Assembly (NCBI GenBank): GCA_013821825.1 | Contig: PNJK01000003.1 | Coordinates: forward strand, 36,094 to 100,093 | Source of the DNA: Rhodobacter sp. | GTDB taxonomy: Bacteria > Pseudomonadota > Alphaproteobacteria > Rhodobacterales > Rhodobacteraceae | Reading direction: 5' to 3' | DNA length: 64,000 bases | Shown here: positions 17,436 to 25,957 of the stretch, piece by piece | Layout of the letters: each line of letters opens with the position of its first letter | Position numbering within the stretch: position 1 is the stretch's first letter | The notes under the pieces: model-generated | Database searches by the model: none | What the model was told of the DNA's origin: nothing | Seen by the model: the letters and a program-made list of their open reading frames with translations, nothing else | Position numbers and translations under genes: made by a program

Positions 17436-19310
17436 GTGTTCCACGTGAAACACTACGATGTCATTGTTATCGGCGCTGGTCACGCCGGGACCGAGGCCGC
17501 AGCTGCCGCATCCCGGACGGGTGCATCAACGGCCGTTGTGACGCTTCGGGTCGAAGCGATTGGCGCCATGTCCTGCAATCCGGCGATCGGGGGGCTGGGC
17601 AAGGGCCACCTCGTACGTGAGATTGATGCCCTGGACGGGGTGATGGGGCGCATGGCAGACCGGGCCGGCATCCAGTTCCGCTTGTTGAATCGGCGAAAGG
17701 GTCCGGCAGTGCAGGGCCCACGGGCGCAGATCGACCGGCGGCTTTACCGTCAGGCGATGCAGCAAGAGCTGGCCAAGCAACCCGGCCTTGCGATCATCGA
17801 GGGCGAGGTATCCCGGCTGCGGATCGACGGCGGTGTTGTGCGAGGGGTCGAGCTGGCGTCGGGCGAAATAATCTCGGCTGGACGGGTGGTCCTGACGGCC
17901 GGGACGTTTCTGAACGGCGTGATTCATATCGGCGACCGGCGCATGCAGGGCGGCCGGATGGGTGATTCGCCATCGCGGATGCTGGCGTCGCAGTTGGCCG
18001 AGCTGGCCTTGCCGGTTGGACGTCTGAAAACCGGCACGCCTCCGCGTCTGGATGGGCGGACAATTGACTGGGAGCGGTTGGACAGCCAGCCGGGGGATGA
18101 CGACCCGGTGCTGTTTTCGTTCCTGAGCAGAGCGCCGGAAGCGCGTCAGATCTCTTGCGGCATCACGCATACGACAGAGAAAACCCACCAGATCGTGCGG
18201 GAAAACCTGTCCAGGTCCGCTATGTATGGTGGTCATATTGAAGGCGTTGGCCCGCGCTACTGCCCGTCGATCGAGGATAAGGTCGTGCGTTTTGCGGACA
18301 AGACCTCGCACCAGGTCTTCCTGGAACCCGAAGGTCTGGATGACAGCACGGTCTATCCGAATGGACTGTCCACCTCGCTTCCTGAAGAGGTGCAGCACGA
18401 TTACATCCGTACGATCCCTGGTCTGGAGCAGACCGTGATTCTGCAGCCCGGCTACGCGATCGAGTATGATTACTTTGACCCGCGAAGCTTGCACCTGACG
18501 CTGGAAACCCGCGCTGTCCCGGGCCTTTATTTCGCTGGCCAGATCAATGGAACCACCGGATATGAGGAGGCGGCGGCACAAGGGCTTGTGGCCGGACTGA
18601 ACGCTGCCGCTGCATCAAGGGGATCTGCGCCGGTCGAGTTCAGTCGGACAGAGAGCTACATCGGGGTCATGATTGATGATCTGACGTCACGCGGGGTGAC
18701 GGAACCGTATCGGATGTTCACCTCTCGCGCCGAGTTTCGCCTTACCGTACGGGCGGATAACGCGGACCGGCGCCTGACGCCGGTCGGGATTGAAGCTGGC
18801 TGCGTCAGCGATTCTCGGCGTCAGGCATTTGAGGCCAAAGTCGAGGCTTTAGAGAGCGGTCGCCAGTTGCTTTCTGCGGTCAAGCTGGGCCCAAAGGAGC
18901 TTGGCGAGGCGGGCATCAACGTCAGTCGGGACGGGGCAAAACGCAACGCCTATGAAACCCTGTCTCTTCCTGGGGCAGATATTGTGGTTCTGCGGGACCG
19001 GTTTGAAGCTTACGGGCAAACCGACCCCGGCGTCCTGGAGCAACTTCAGATCGATTCGACCTATGACCAGTACACAGACAGACAGTCGCGGGAGGTGGCG
19101 GATCTGCGGCGGCAGGAAGCGCAACGCATTCCGGCAGACTTCAAGTACGACGGCATTTCCGGCCTTTCGAACGAACTGAAGCTGAAGCTTTCGCGACAGC
19201 GACCGGAAACTATTCTTCAGGCCTCGCGAATCGAGGGCGTCACGCCCGCAGCTCTCCTGCTGATTCTAGCGCACTTGCGCAAACCTCAGCTTGAGCGGCA
19301 CGCAGGATGA
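17436..19310 (+). CDS. mnmG: tRNA uridine-5-carboxymethylaminomethyl modification enzyme MnmG (GidA)
   Basis: The 624-residue FAD enzyme has the dinucleotide fold [12 protein letters not shown] near residues 11-22, [33 protein letters not shown] and the FASR-like [16 protein letters not shown] signature. The C-terminal GidA-associated helical region is intact. The GTG at 17436 gives the usual N-terminus [11 protein letters not shown]; a GTG at 17445 has the better ribosome-binding site (AAGGG eight bases upstream) and would start MKHYDV. The first codons coincide with a parS centromere site (17437-17452). It overlaps rsmG by four bases. Confidence 0.96.
   Translation: MFHVKHYDVIVIGAGHAGTEAAAAASRTGASTAVVTLRVEAIGAMSCNPAIGGLGKGHLVREIDALDGVMGRMADRAGIQFRLLNRRKGPAVQGPRAQIDRRLYRQAMQQELAKQPGLAIIEGEVSRLRIDGGVVRGVELASGEIISAGRVVLTAGTFLNGVIHIGDRRMQGGRMGDSPSRMLASQLAELALPVGRLKTGTPPRLDGRTIDWERLDSQPGDDDPVLFSFLSRAPEARQISCGITHTTEKTHQIVRENLSRSAMYGGHIEGVGPRYCPSIEDKVVRFADKTSHQVFLEPEGLDDSTVYPNGLSTSLPEEVQHDYIRTIPGLEQTVILQPGYAIEYDYFDPRSLHLTLETRAVPGLYFAGQINGTTGYEEAAAQGLVAGLNAAAASRGSAPVEFSRTESYIGVMIDDLTSRGVTEPYRMFTSRAEFRLTVRADNADRRLTPVGIEAGCVSDSRRQAFEAKVEALESGRQLLSAVKLGPKELGEAGINVSRDGAKRNAYETLSLPGADIVVLRDRFEAYGQTDPGVLEQLQIDSTYDQYTDRQSREVADLRRQEAQRIPADFKYDGISGLSNELKLKLSRQRPETILQASRIEGVTPAALLLILAHLRKPQLERHAG
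17437..17452. promoter_or_regulatory. parS centromere site at the mnmG start
   Basis: TGTTCCACGTGAAACA matches the general bacterial parS consensus TGTTNCACGTGAAACA at every defined position. It overlaps the first codons of mnmG and lies 3.3 kb from parB, the usual origin-proximal setting. ParB is expected to bind here and spread as a CTP-dependent clamp; binding is inferred from the exact match. Confidence 0.92.
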
Positions 19311-19942
19311 ATGTTGCGAGCGGTCATACCATCGCGGGGATTGATGTTTCACGTGAAACATCTGCTGCGCTGGAGGCTCTTGCAGCGCTCGTGTGGCGCT
19401 GGAATCCGGCGGTCAACCTGGTCAGCAAGGCAAGCCTGCCACATCTGCATGAGCGACATATCGTTGATTCCGCTCAGCTATACAATTTCCGGCCTCAACT
19501 CGCGCGGCATTGGGTGGATCTTGGTTCTGGGGGCGGGTTCCCAGGACTGGTCATCGCTATCCTCGCTCGTGAGAGGGACGCTGACCTGAAAGTTACCTTG
19601 GTTGAGTCGGATGGTCGCAAGGCCACCTTCCTTCGGCAGGCAGCACAAGAGCTTGGGCTTCGCGTCATGGTCATCAATGATCGAATCGAATCAATTCCCG
19701 CGCTTGGTGCCGACGTTCTGTCAGCGCGGGCTTTGGCGCCACTATCGGGTCTTCTGGAATATGCGGAGCTGCACCTTCATCCAGATGGCGTCGCGATCTT
19801 CCCCAAGGGTGGGCGCTATGCCGAGGAACTGGAAGAAGCGCGGAATACGTGGGACTTTGAAGTTGACATCCATCCCAGCCTGTCAGAGCAGGGATCGGCC
19901 GTTCTGGTGATCAGGGATATTCAACGTGCAAAAAAAGACTGA
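19307..19942 (+). CDS. rsmG: 16S rRNA (guanine-527 N7) methyltransferase RsmG (GidB)
   Basis: The 211-residue class I methyltransferase has the SAM-binding loop [30 protein letters not shown], and SARALAPL near the third strand. It methylates G527 of 16S rRNA; loss gives low-level streptomycin resistance in several bacteria. The ATG at 19307 overlaps the mnmG stop (ATGA). An internal, fully palindromic parS site (19345-19360) encodes the DVSRETS segment. The end overlaps the parA start by 17 bp. Confidence 0.95.
   Translation: MNVASGHTIAGIDVSRETSAALEALAALVWRWNPAVNLVSKASLPHLHERHIVDSAQLYNFRPQLARHWVDLGSGGGFPGLVIAILARERDADLKVTLVESDGRKATFLRQAAQELGLRVMVINDRIESIPALGADVLSARALAPLSGLLEYAELHLHPDGVAIFPKGGRYAEELEEARNTWDFEVDIHPSLSEQGSAVLVIRDIQRAKKD
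19345..19360. promoter_or_regulatory. parS centromere site inside rsmG
   Basis: TGTTTCACGTGAAACA is a perfect 16-bp palindrome and an exact match to the parS consensus. It lies in the rsmG coding sequence, 0.6 kb before parA and 1.9 kb from the site in mnmG. Confidence 0.95.
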
Positions 19943-20744
19943 CGGATCACGCCCCCACATCCTTGCGCTGGCCAATCAGAAGGGCGGCGTTGGCAAGACG
20001 ACGACGGCCATCAACCTTGCGGCGGGGCTTGCCGAGCTTGGCCACAAAGTGCTGCTGGTGGACATCGATCCGCAAGGAAACTCGTCCACCGGGCTGGGGA
20101 TCAGGCCGGACGCTCGCAAGAAGACCAGCTACGACTTGATCGTTGATGGTGCTGACCTACAGGATGTGGTGATTGATACCAGCATTCCTGACGTCATGAT
20201 CATTCCGGCGAACGCGGATCTTTCTTCGACCGATCTGGATATCATCTCGAACGAAAAGCGCAGTTTCCTGCTTCACGACGCTTTGCGCCAGCCGGAAATG
20301 GAAACCTATGGCTTCGACTATATCCTGATTGACTGTCCGCCTGCGCTGAGTCTGCTGACCGTCAATGCGCTGGTGTCCTGCGATTCCGTGCTTGTGCCGC
20401 TGCAATGCGAATTCTTCGCGCTGGAGGGGCTTTCGCAGTTGATGCTGACGATTCGTGATGTGCGGAGATCAGCGAATCCCGGATTGCGAATTGAGGGCGT
20501 GGTGCTGACCATGCATGACGGGCGCAACAAACTTACCGCACAGGTTGAGGCCGATGCCCGCTCAAACATGGGCGACCTTGTCATGCGGACCACAATCCCT
20601 CGCAACGTGCGGATCAGCGAGGCACCCTCGCACGCGCTGCCCGTGTTGACGTACGATCCGTCTTCAAAGGGGGCGCTGGCCTATCGCGCCTTGGCGAAGG
20701 AAATCTCGGATCGGCGGAAAATATCAGCAGTTTCAGGGGCCTGA
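19926..20744 (+). CDS. parA: Chromosome-partitioning ATPase ParA (Soj)
   Basis: The 272-residue deviant-Walker ATPase has KGGVGKTTTAINLA (residues 19-32, with both signature lysines), the switch motif VDIDPQGNSSTGLG and Walker B YILIDCPPAL. It forms dynamic ATP-dependent DNA-bound gradients that pull ParB-parS complexes apart after replication. The GTG at 19926 begins inside the end of rsmG, with no better downstream start before the P-loop. parB follows after 3 bp. Confidence 0.96.
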   Translation: MQKKTDGSRPHILALANQKGGVGKTTTAINLAAGLAELGHKVLLVDIDPQGNSSTGLGIRPDARKKTSYDLIVDGADLQDVVIDTSIPDVMIIPANADLSSTDLDIISNEKRSFLLHDALRQPEMETYGFDYILIDCPPALSLLTVNALVSCDSVLVPLQCEFFALEGLSQLMLTIRDVRRSANPGLRIEGVVLTMHDGRNKLTAQVEADARSNMGDLVMRTTIPRNVRISEAPSHALPVLTYDPSSKGALAYRALAKEISDRRKISAVSGA

Positions 20745-20747
20745 CGG

Positions 20748-21662
20748 ATGACCAGCAAGAATGAAAAGCGCGGGTTGGGCCGGGGGCTTTCGGCCCTTAT
20801 GGCGGATGTGAACCTGGCCGGACTGGACCAGCAGCCATCCGGGCGTCGGGCAGAGTTCATGCTGCCGGTCGACAAACTGGAACCGAACCCGCAGCAGCCG
20901 CGACTGGATTTCAAACGCGATGAACTTGACAGTCTGGCCGATTCGATCCGGCAAAAGGGCGTAATTCAGCCTTTGATCGTTCGGCGCAAGCCGGGCCGCG
21001 ATGTGTATGAAATTGTTGCCGGCGAGCGGCGCTGGCGAGCGGCTCAGCTTGCGCAGTTGCATGAAGTTCCGGTTGTGGTCCGCGAGTTGAGCGACACCGA
21101 AGTCCTTGAAATCGCGATCATCGAGAATATTCAGCGTGAAGATCTGAATGCCATCGAAGAAGCGCTTGGGTTTCGCCAGTTGATGACCCGATTCGGCCAC
21201 ACTCAGGAAAGGCTGGCAGAAGCGTTAAGCCGCAGCCGGAGCCATGTGGCGAACCTGCTGCGGCTTCTTACCCTGCCTTCCGAAGTTCAGGACATGGTCC
21301 GCGAAGGCGCTCTTAGCGCCGGGCACGCGCGGGCACTGATCGGAAGCCCGAAGGCGCCGGAACTTGCAGCACAGATCGTGGCCAAGGGCCTTTCGGTGCG
21401 AGAGACCGAGCGGCTGGTAAAGGCCCAATCCGGGGCCAAGCCAGCGGCGCGGAAAGCAGCCAAAGCGCGAGAGAAAGACGCTGACACAAAGGCCCTCGAG
21501 GCAGATCTTTCGGCCAATCTGCGCATGCCGGTACGCATTGATCACGAGGCCGGCGGCGAAAACGGGCAGCTGATCATTCGCTATGGAAGCCTTGAAGATC
21601 TCGACATGCTGTGTCGTCTGCTTTCACAGACACAAGATGCTGGAAAGATTAGCGAGGATTAA
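20748..21662 (+). CDS. parB: Chromosome-partitioning protein ParB (Spo0J)
   Basis: The 304-residue ParB has the CTP-binding motifs GERRWRA (residues 92-98) and ENIQRE (126-131), the parS-reading helix-turn-helix (GHTQERLAEALSRSRSHVANLLRLLTLP), a linker (LSAGHARALIG) and a C-terminal dimerisation domain joined by an Ala/Lys-rich segment (GAKPAARKAAKAREKDADTK). It loads at parS and recruits ParA and condensin. It lies within 4 kb of two exact parS sites and ends overlapping the convergent hemW stop. Confidence 0.96.
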   Translation: MTSKNEKRGLGRGLSALMADVNLAGLDQQPSGRRAEFMLPVDKLEPNPQQPRLDFKRDELDSLADSIRQKGVIQPLIVRRKPGRDVYEIVAGERRWRAAQLAQLHEVPVVVRELSDTEVLEIAIIENIQREDLNAIEEALGFRQLMTRFGHTQERLAEALSRSRSHVANLLRLLTLPSEVQDMVREGALSAGHARALIGSPKAPELAAQIVAKGLSVRETERLVKAQSGAKPAARKAAKAREKDADTKALEADLSANLRMPVRIDHEAGGENGQLIIRYGSLEDLDMLCRLLSQTQDAGKISED

Positions 21663-22843
21663 TCTCCGCTGCGGCGGTCAGCAAGCAAGCAGCGCAGGAC
21701 GCCGTTCAGCATCATCACGCCGGTTTCCGATGTCTGGATGCGGTCGTCCGCTTCGGTCAGCAGACCAAGGCCGATCAGTTCGTCGATGGCCGTCCGGGGA
21801 AGCGGCATACCGGCCAGAGCGGTGTATCGGGACAGCGACGCACCTTCGCGCAGGCGTAGGGCGAACATCAGATATTCGGTCGCGCGGCTATCATTTCCCA
21901 GAATTTCCGTCCGTTCGGCAAGGCCGGGAGCCTGCAAGGCTTTTTTCAGCCACAACGCGGGCGCGCGCTCTGCTTCGGTCGCCAGGCGGCGGTCGGGCAG
22001 GGTGATCCGGCCATGCGCGCCGGGGCCGATCCCGGCATAGTCACCCATGCGCCAATAAATCAGGTTGTGCCGTGATTCGTCGCCCGGGCGCGCATGATTC
22101 GACACTTCGTAGGCAGGCCGGCCGGCCGTTCTGGTGACTTCCTGGGTCAGTTCGAACATGTCGGCCGCAAGATCCTCGACCGGAAGGCCGCGGAGAAGCT
22201 TCTTCGCGTGCATTTGGCCAAAGACTGTGCCGTCCTCGATGGTCAGCTGGTACAGCGACAGGTGCGACGTGCCGAAATCCAGCGCCCGATGCAGCTCGTC
22301 GCGCCAGGCCGGAAGGGTCTGATCCTGCCGCGCGTAAATCAGGTCGATGCTGACGCGATCGAAGGTAGCCTGAGCGATTGCAATGGCTGCACGGGCCTCA
22401 TCCACCGAGTGCATCCGGCCAAGGCGACGCAGGTCTGTGGCATCAAGTGATTGAACACCAAGGGAAACCCGGTTCACGCCGGCCCTTGCATAGCTGGCGA
22501 AGCGCGCAGCCTCGACCGATCCGGGATTGGCCTCAAGCGTGATTTCCACATCATTCGCCAGCGTCCACGTGGCACGGATTCGGTCAAGGATGCCCTGCAC
22601 CAACGCCGGTTCCATCAGAGAGGGCGTGCCGCCGCCAAAGAACACGGTGTTAAGAAGGCGACCCTCGGTCAGGGCACCAACGCGGTCAATCTCGGACTCG
22701 AAAGCGGTCAGCCAGCGGGACTGGTCGACTTGCCCGGCGACATGGCTGTTGAAGTCGCAATAGGGGCATTTCGACTGGCAGAACGGCCAATGCAGGTAAA
22801 GCCCAAAGCCCGCATGCCGCCAGTCCTCCATCACCTGTTTCAC
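21659..22843 (-). CDS. hemW: Radical SAM protein HemW (haem chaperone, formerly HemN-like)
   Basis: The protein is about 390 residues, with the radical SAM cluster motif FCQSKCPYCDF (Cx3Cx2C) plus the HemW-type VFFGGGTPSLM, GVQSLDATDLRRLGR and a C-terminal HemN_C domain. HemW is a haem-binding relative of coproporphyrinogen dehydrogenase rather than the enzyme itself. The start is ambiguous: GTG at 22843 overlaps the rdgB stop as GTGA, while ATG at 22831 gives the more usual MEDWRHAGFGLYLHWPFC start. A parS-like sequence covers this junction. Confidence 0.92.
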   Translation of the reverse strand: MKQVMEDWRHAGFGLYLHWPFCQSKCPYCDFNSHVAGQVDQSRWLTAFESEIDRVGALTEGRLLNTVFFGGGTPSLMEPALVQGILDRIRATWTLANDVEITLEANPGSVEAARFASYARAGVNRVSLGVQSLDATDLRRLGRMHSVDEARAAIAIAQATFDRVSIDLIYARQDQTLPAWRDELHRALDFGTSHLSLYQLTIEDGTVFGQMHAKKLLRGLPVEDLAADMFELTQEVTRTAGRPAYEVSNHARPGDESRHNLIYWRMGDYAGIGPGAHGRITLPDRRLATEAERAPALWLKKALQAPGLAERTEILGNDSRATEYLMFALRLREGASLSRYTALAGMPLPRTAIDELIGLGLLTEADDRIQTSETGVMMLNGVLRCLLADRRSGD

Positions 22844-22851
22844 GGGAAACA
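22836..22851. promoter_or_regulatory. Degenerate parS site at the rdgB/hemW junction
   Basis: TGTTTCACGGGAAACA differs from the perfect parS palindrome at a single base (CGTG to CGGG). It spans the rdgB stop and the hemW start, 1.2 kb beyond parB. The clustering with two exact sites makes it a plausible weaker ParB-binding site. Confidence 0.65.
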
Positions 22852-23445
22852 GGCCGCGACCAGCTTGCGGAACGCATCCGCGCGGTGGCTTAGACGGTTC
22901 TTTTCCCAGCGGTCCATTTCGCCGAAGGTGATGTCAAAGCCATCGGGCTGGAAGATCGGATCAAAGCCATGGCCTTGTTCGCCCCGTCCGGGCCAGACCA
23001 GCGTGCCCGGAGAAACCCCCTCAAAGACAAGGTCTTGACCATTTGGAGACGCCAGAGCGAGGGTGCAGCGGAACTGCGCGCGACGCGGTTCAGGGGCCTG
23101 AATCGCCTCAAGCTCGCGCCAGACCCGGCCCATGCCGACGGCAAAGTCGCGGCCGCTGGCTGTTGTGGCCCAATCCGCAGTGAGGACGCCCGGAGCGCCG
23201 CCAAGGGCCTCAACCGAAAGGCCAGAATCATCGGCCAAAGCCACAAGCCCGCTGGCCCTGGCCGCCGCATGGGCCTTGAGCCGCGCATTGCCGACAAAGG
23301 TGGTCTCGGTCTCTTCCGGTTCGGGAAGGCCAAGGTCGCCGGCCCCGATGACCGACACGCCAAAAGGGGCCAGAAGATCGCCAATCTCCTCCAGCTTGCC
23401 CGGGTTGTGGGTGGCGACCAGCAGGCGATCCCCGGCCTTCAGCAT
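22840..23445 (-). CDS. rdgB: dITP/XTP pyrophosphatase (RdgB/HAM1)
   Basis: The 201-residue Ham1 family enzyme begins [21 protein letters not shown] with the phosphate-binding THNPGK motif, then ALADDSGLSVEALGGAPGV and the C-terminal FDPIFQPDGFDITFGEM and HRADAFRKL. It removes deaminated purine nucleotides (dITP, XTP) from the pool. The ATG at 23445 overlaps the rph stop (TGATG), and the end overlaps hemW, so rph-rdgB-hemW form one operon. Confidence 0.95.
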   Translation of the reverse strand: MLKAGDRLLVATHNPGKLEEIGDLLAPFGVSVIGAGDLGLPEPEETETTFVGNARLKAHAAARASGLVALADDSGLSVEALGGAPGVLTADWATTASGRDFAVGMGRVWRELEAIQAPEPRRAQFRCTLALASPNGQDLVFEGVSPGTLVWPGRGEQGHGFDPIFQPDGFDITFGEMDRWEKNRLSHRADAFRKLVAACFP

Positions 23446-24161
23446 CAAAGCCCCAGTGCCGCTTTCTGGGCAGCCACCAGCGCCGCGTTTCCTGTGCGGG
23501 CAAGGTCAAGGAGGTGCAGTAGCTCTTCCTGGGAAAAGGCCGAGCCTTCGGCCGACATCTGCACTTCAACCAGACGCCCGGCGCCAGTCATCACGAAGTT
23601 GCCATCGGTTCCGGCTGCCGAGTCCTCAAGATAATCGAGGTCAAGGACCGGCTGACCTGCGTAGATTCCACAAGAGACGGCGCAGACATGGTCAAGGATC
23701 GGATCGCTGACAATTGCGCCTGCCGACAGCAGCTTGTTCACCGCAAGACGCAGCGCCACCCAGCCGCCGGTGATCGACGCGCAGCGGGTGCCTCCATCGG
23801 CCTGGATCACATCGCAGTCGATGACGATCTGCCGTTCACCAAGCGCATTCCGGTCAACGCCGGCCCGCAGCGAACGCCCAATAAGCCTTTGAATTTCTTG
23901 TGTTCTTCCAGACTGCTTGCCCGAAGCCGCCTCACGCCGGGTGCGGGTATTGGTGGCGCGGGGCAGCATGCCATACTCCGCCGTCACCCAGCCCTGGCCG
24001 GTGTTCTTCAGGAACGGCGGCGGTTTGTCCTCGATCGAGGCGGTGCAAAGGACGTGGGTGTCGCCCATACGGATCAAGCAAGAGCCCTCGGCATGCTTGG
24101 TCACGCCGGTTTCGATTGAAACCGTGCGAAGATCGCTTAATTTCCTGCCTGACGGGCGCAT
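23445..24161 (-). CDS. rph: Ribonuclease PH
   Basis: The 238-residue exoribonuclease trims tRNA 3' ends phosphorolytically. The start [19 protein letters not shown] at the ATG at 24161 is family-typical and has GAGAAAGG upstream. The phosphate-binding [19 protein letters not shown] and [18 protein letters not shown] motifs are present. It is divergent from hrcA over 89 bp and is the first gene of the rph-rdgB-hemW unit. Confidence 0.96.
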   Translation of the reverse strand: MRPSGRKLSDLRTVSIETGVTKHAEGSCLIRMGDTHVLCTASIEDKPPPFLKNTGQGWVTAEYGMLPRATNTRTRREAASGKQSGRTQEIQRLIGRSLRAGVDRNALGERQIVIDCDVIQADGGTRCASITGGWVALRLAVNKLLSAGAIVSDPILDHVCAVSCGIYAGQPVLDLDYLEDSAAGTDGNFVMTGAGRLVEVQMSAEGSAFSQEELLHLLDLARTGNAALVAAQKAALGL

Positions 24162-24250
24162 TGTCGGACCTTTCTCTGGGATATGGCCACATATGCAACC
24201 ATAGTGATCGGATGCAACCCCGATTGAGTCGCTGACATCCGCACCAACCC

Positions 24251-25321
24251 ATGACCAACCCGCAACCCACCCTGACCGATATGAACGACCGCACGCGGGA
24301 AGTGTTTCGCCGCGTGGTCGAGGGCTATCTGACATCGGGCGAGCCGGTGGGTTCACGGACACTGACGCGCAGCCTTTCGGAAAAGGTATCTGCGGCGACG
24401 GTGCGCAACGTGATGCAGGATCTGGAATACCTGGGGCTTCTGGACAGTCCGCACGTCTCGGCTGGCCGGGTTCCAACTCAACAGGGCCTGCGGATGTTCG
24501 TCGACAGCCTGCTAGAGGTTGGGACGGTCGCGCCCGAGGATCAGGAACGGATCGACGCGACGCTTGCGCCCAAAGGGCAGGACGTGACGACGCTGCTGGA
24601 TGATGTGGGCGCGGCGCTTTCGGTGATCACGCGCGGAGCAAGCGTGGTGCTGGCGCCCAAGCGCGAGGCGCCGATCCGGCATATCGAATTCGTCAGCCTT
24701 GCACCGGACAGGGCGCTGGTCGTGCTGGTGTTCGCTGACGGACAGGTTGAAAATCGGATATTCTCGCCGCCACCGGGACAGACGCCATCTTCGATGCGTG
24801 AGGCGGCCAATTTCCTGAATGCCCTCGCTGAAGGCCGCACCCTTTCCGAACTGCGCAGAAACGTCACGACCGAGATTGCCCGTCGACGGCAAGAGATCGA
24901 CATCCTTGCGCGTCAACTGGTCGAAAGCGGGCTGGCCCTTTGGGAAAACGCCGGCGAAAACTCGGAACGGCTGATCGTCCGGGGGCGCGGCAATCTGATC
25001 GAGGAAGCCGCAAATGCCACCGAGATCGAGCGGATTCGGGTGCTGTTCGACGATCTGGAACGCAAACGTGATATCGCCGAGTTTCTGAACCTTGCTGAAA
25101 CCGGCGACGGTGTGCGGATTTTTATTGGTTCAGAGAACAAGCTTTTCTCACTTTCCGGTTCAAGTCTGGTGGTTTCTCCCTATATGAACGCTGATCGGAA
25201 AATCATCGGCGCGGTGGGCGTCATCGGTCCGACCCGGCTGAACTATGGCCGGATCGTCCCGATCGTCGATTATACCGCCCAGTTGGTGGGCCGCCTTGTC
25301 TCGGATCGGGGCAAGGTCTGA
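24251..25321 (+). CDS. hrcA: Heat-inducible transcription repressor HrcA
   Basis: The 356-residue protein has an N-terminal winged helix (about 10-75: [24 protein letters not shown] and [18 protein letters not shown]) and a C-terminal GAF-like regulatory domain ending [23 protein letters not shown], all hallmarks of HrcA. It binds CIRCE operators, typically in front of groESL, and depends on GroEL for activity. No CIRCE element is visible in its own 89-bp upstream region. It is cotranscribed with grpE. Confidence 0.96.
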   Translation: MTNPQPTLTDMNDRTREVFRRVVEGYLTSGEPVGSRTLTRSLSEKVSAATVRNVMQDLEYLGLLDSPHVSAGRVPTQQGLRMFVDSLLEVGTVAPEDQERIDATLAPKGQDVTTLLDDVGAALSVITRGASVVLAPKREAPIRHIEFVSLAPDRALVVLVFADGQVENRIFSPPPGQTPSSMREAANFLNALAEGRTLSELRRNVTTEIARRRQEIDILARQLVESGLALWENAGENSERLIVRGRGNLIEEAANATEIERIRVLFDDLERKRDIAEFLNLAETGDGVRIFIGSENKLFSLSGSSLVVSPYMNADRKIIGAVGVIGPTRLNYGRIVPIVDYTAQLVGRLVSDRGKV

Positions 25322-25342
25322 CAGACAGACGAGGACGTGACG

Positions 25343-25873
25343 ATGACGCAGGAACAGGCAGCTTCACCGGAAGTGGAGCTGGAAGACTTCGGAATGGACG
25401 CGGCAGCGGCAGAGCTCGAGGCTGTGCGCGCCGAACGTGACGAGATGCGCGACAAGTTCATGCGCGTGCTGGCCGAGGCCGAAAATTCCCGCAAACGGGC
25501 GGAGCGCGATCGGAAAGAGGCCGAGCTTTACGGCAGCACCCGGCTGGCGCGCGACCTTTTGCCGGTGCACGACAACCTGAGCCGTGCCTTGCGGGTCATT
25601 CCCGAGGAAAGCCGTGCCGCCTCGTCTGCTTTGATCGAGGGTTTGGAACTGACCCTGCGCGAGCTGACCAATGTGATGACCCGGCACGGAATCACCACGA
25701 TCTCACCCGCGATTGGCGACCAGTTCGATCCGCAACTGCATCAGGCGATGTTCGAAGCCCCGTTGCCGGACACCAAGGCCGGCCAGATCATCCAGGTGAT
25801 GACCGAGGGCTTCCTCTTGCATGACCGTCTTCTGCGCCCGGCACAGGTTGGCGTATCCTCGACGCCGGGCTGA
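25343..25873 (+). CDS. grpE: Nucleotide exchange factor GrpE
   Basis: The 176-residue GrpE has a long N-terminal coiled coil (about 20-85, AELEAVRAERDEMRDKFMRVLAEAENSRKRAERDRKEA) followed by the beta-wing domain that contacts DnaK (FDPQLHQAMFEAPLPD...GFLLHDRLLRPAQVGV). It ejects ADP from DnaK. The ATG at 25343 is favoured over GTG 25337 because GAGG lies eight bases upstream. It sits 21 bp after hrcA, convergent with mutS; dnaK is not in the window. Confidence 0.95.
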   Translation: MTQEQAASPEVELEDFGMDAAAAELEAVRAERDEMRDKFMRVLAEAENSRKRAERDRKEAELYGSTRLARDLLPVHDNLSRALRVIPEESRAASSALIEGLELTLRELTNVMTRHGITTISPAIGDQFDPQLHQAMFEAPLPDTKAGQIIQVMTEGFLLHDRLLRPAQVGVSSTPG

Positions 25874-25887
25874 TCCTTGCGCAAAGG

Positions 25888-25914
25888 CCGGAGAGGGCCG
25901 TCTGCCCTCCCCGG
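25888..25914. terminator. Hairpin between convergent grpE and mutS
   Basis: CCGG-A-GAGGGC at 25888-25898 pairs with GCCCTC-C-CCGG at 25904-25914, with one internal mismatch. It lies 15 bp after grpE. There is no clear U-tract, so use as a terminator is tentative. Confidence 0.45.
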
Positions 25915-25957
25915 ACCCCTCCCGAGGATATTTCTCAGAGAGGAAGACGAATTTTAC

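Noticed and set aside
24162..24250. CIRCE element in front of hrcA
   Set aside because: No TTAGCACTC-N9-GAGTGCTAA or close variant is present in the 89-bp divergent gap.
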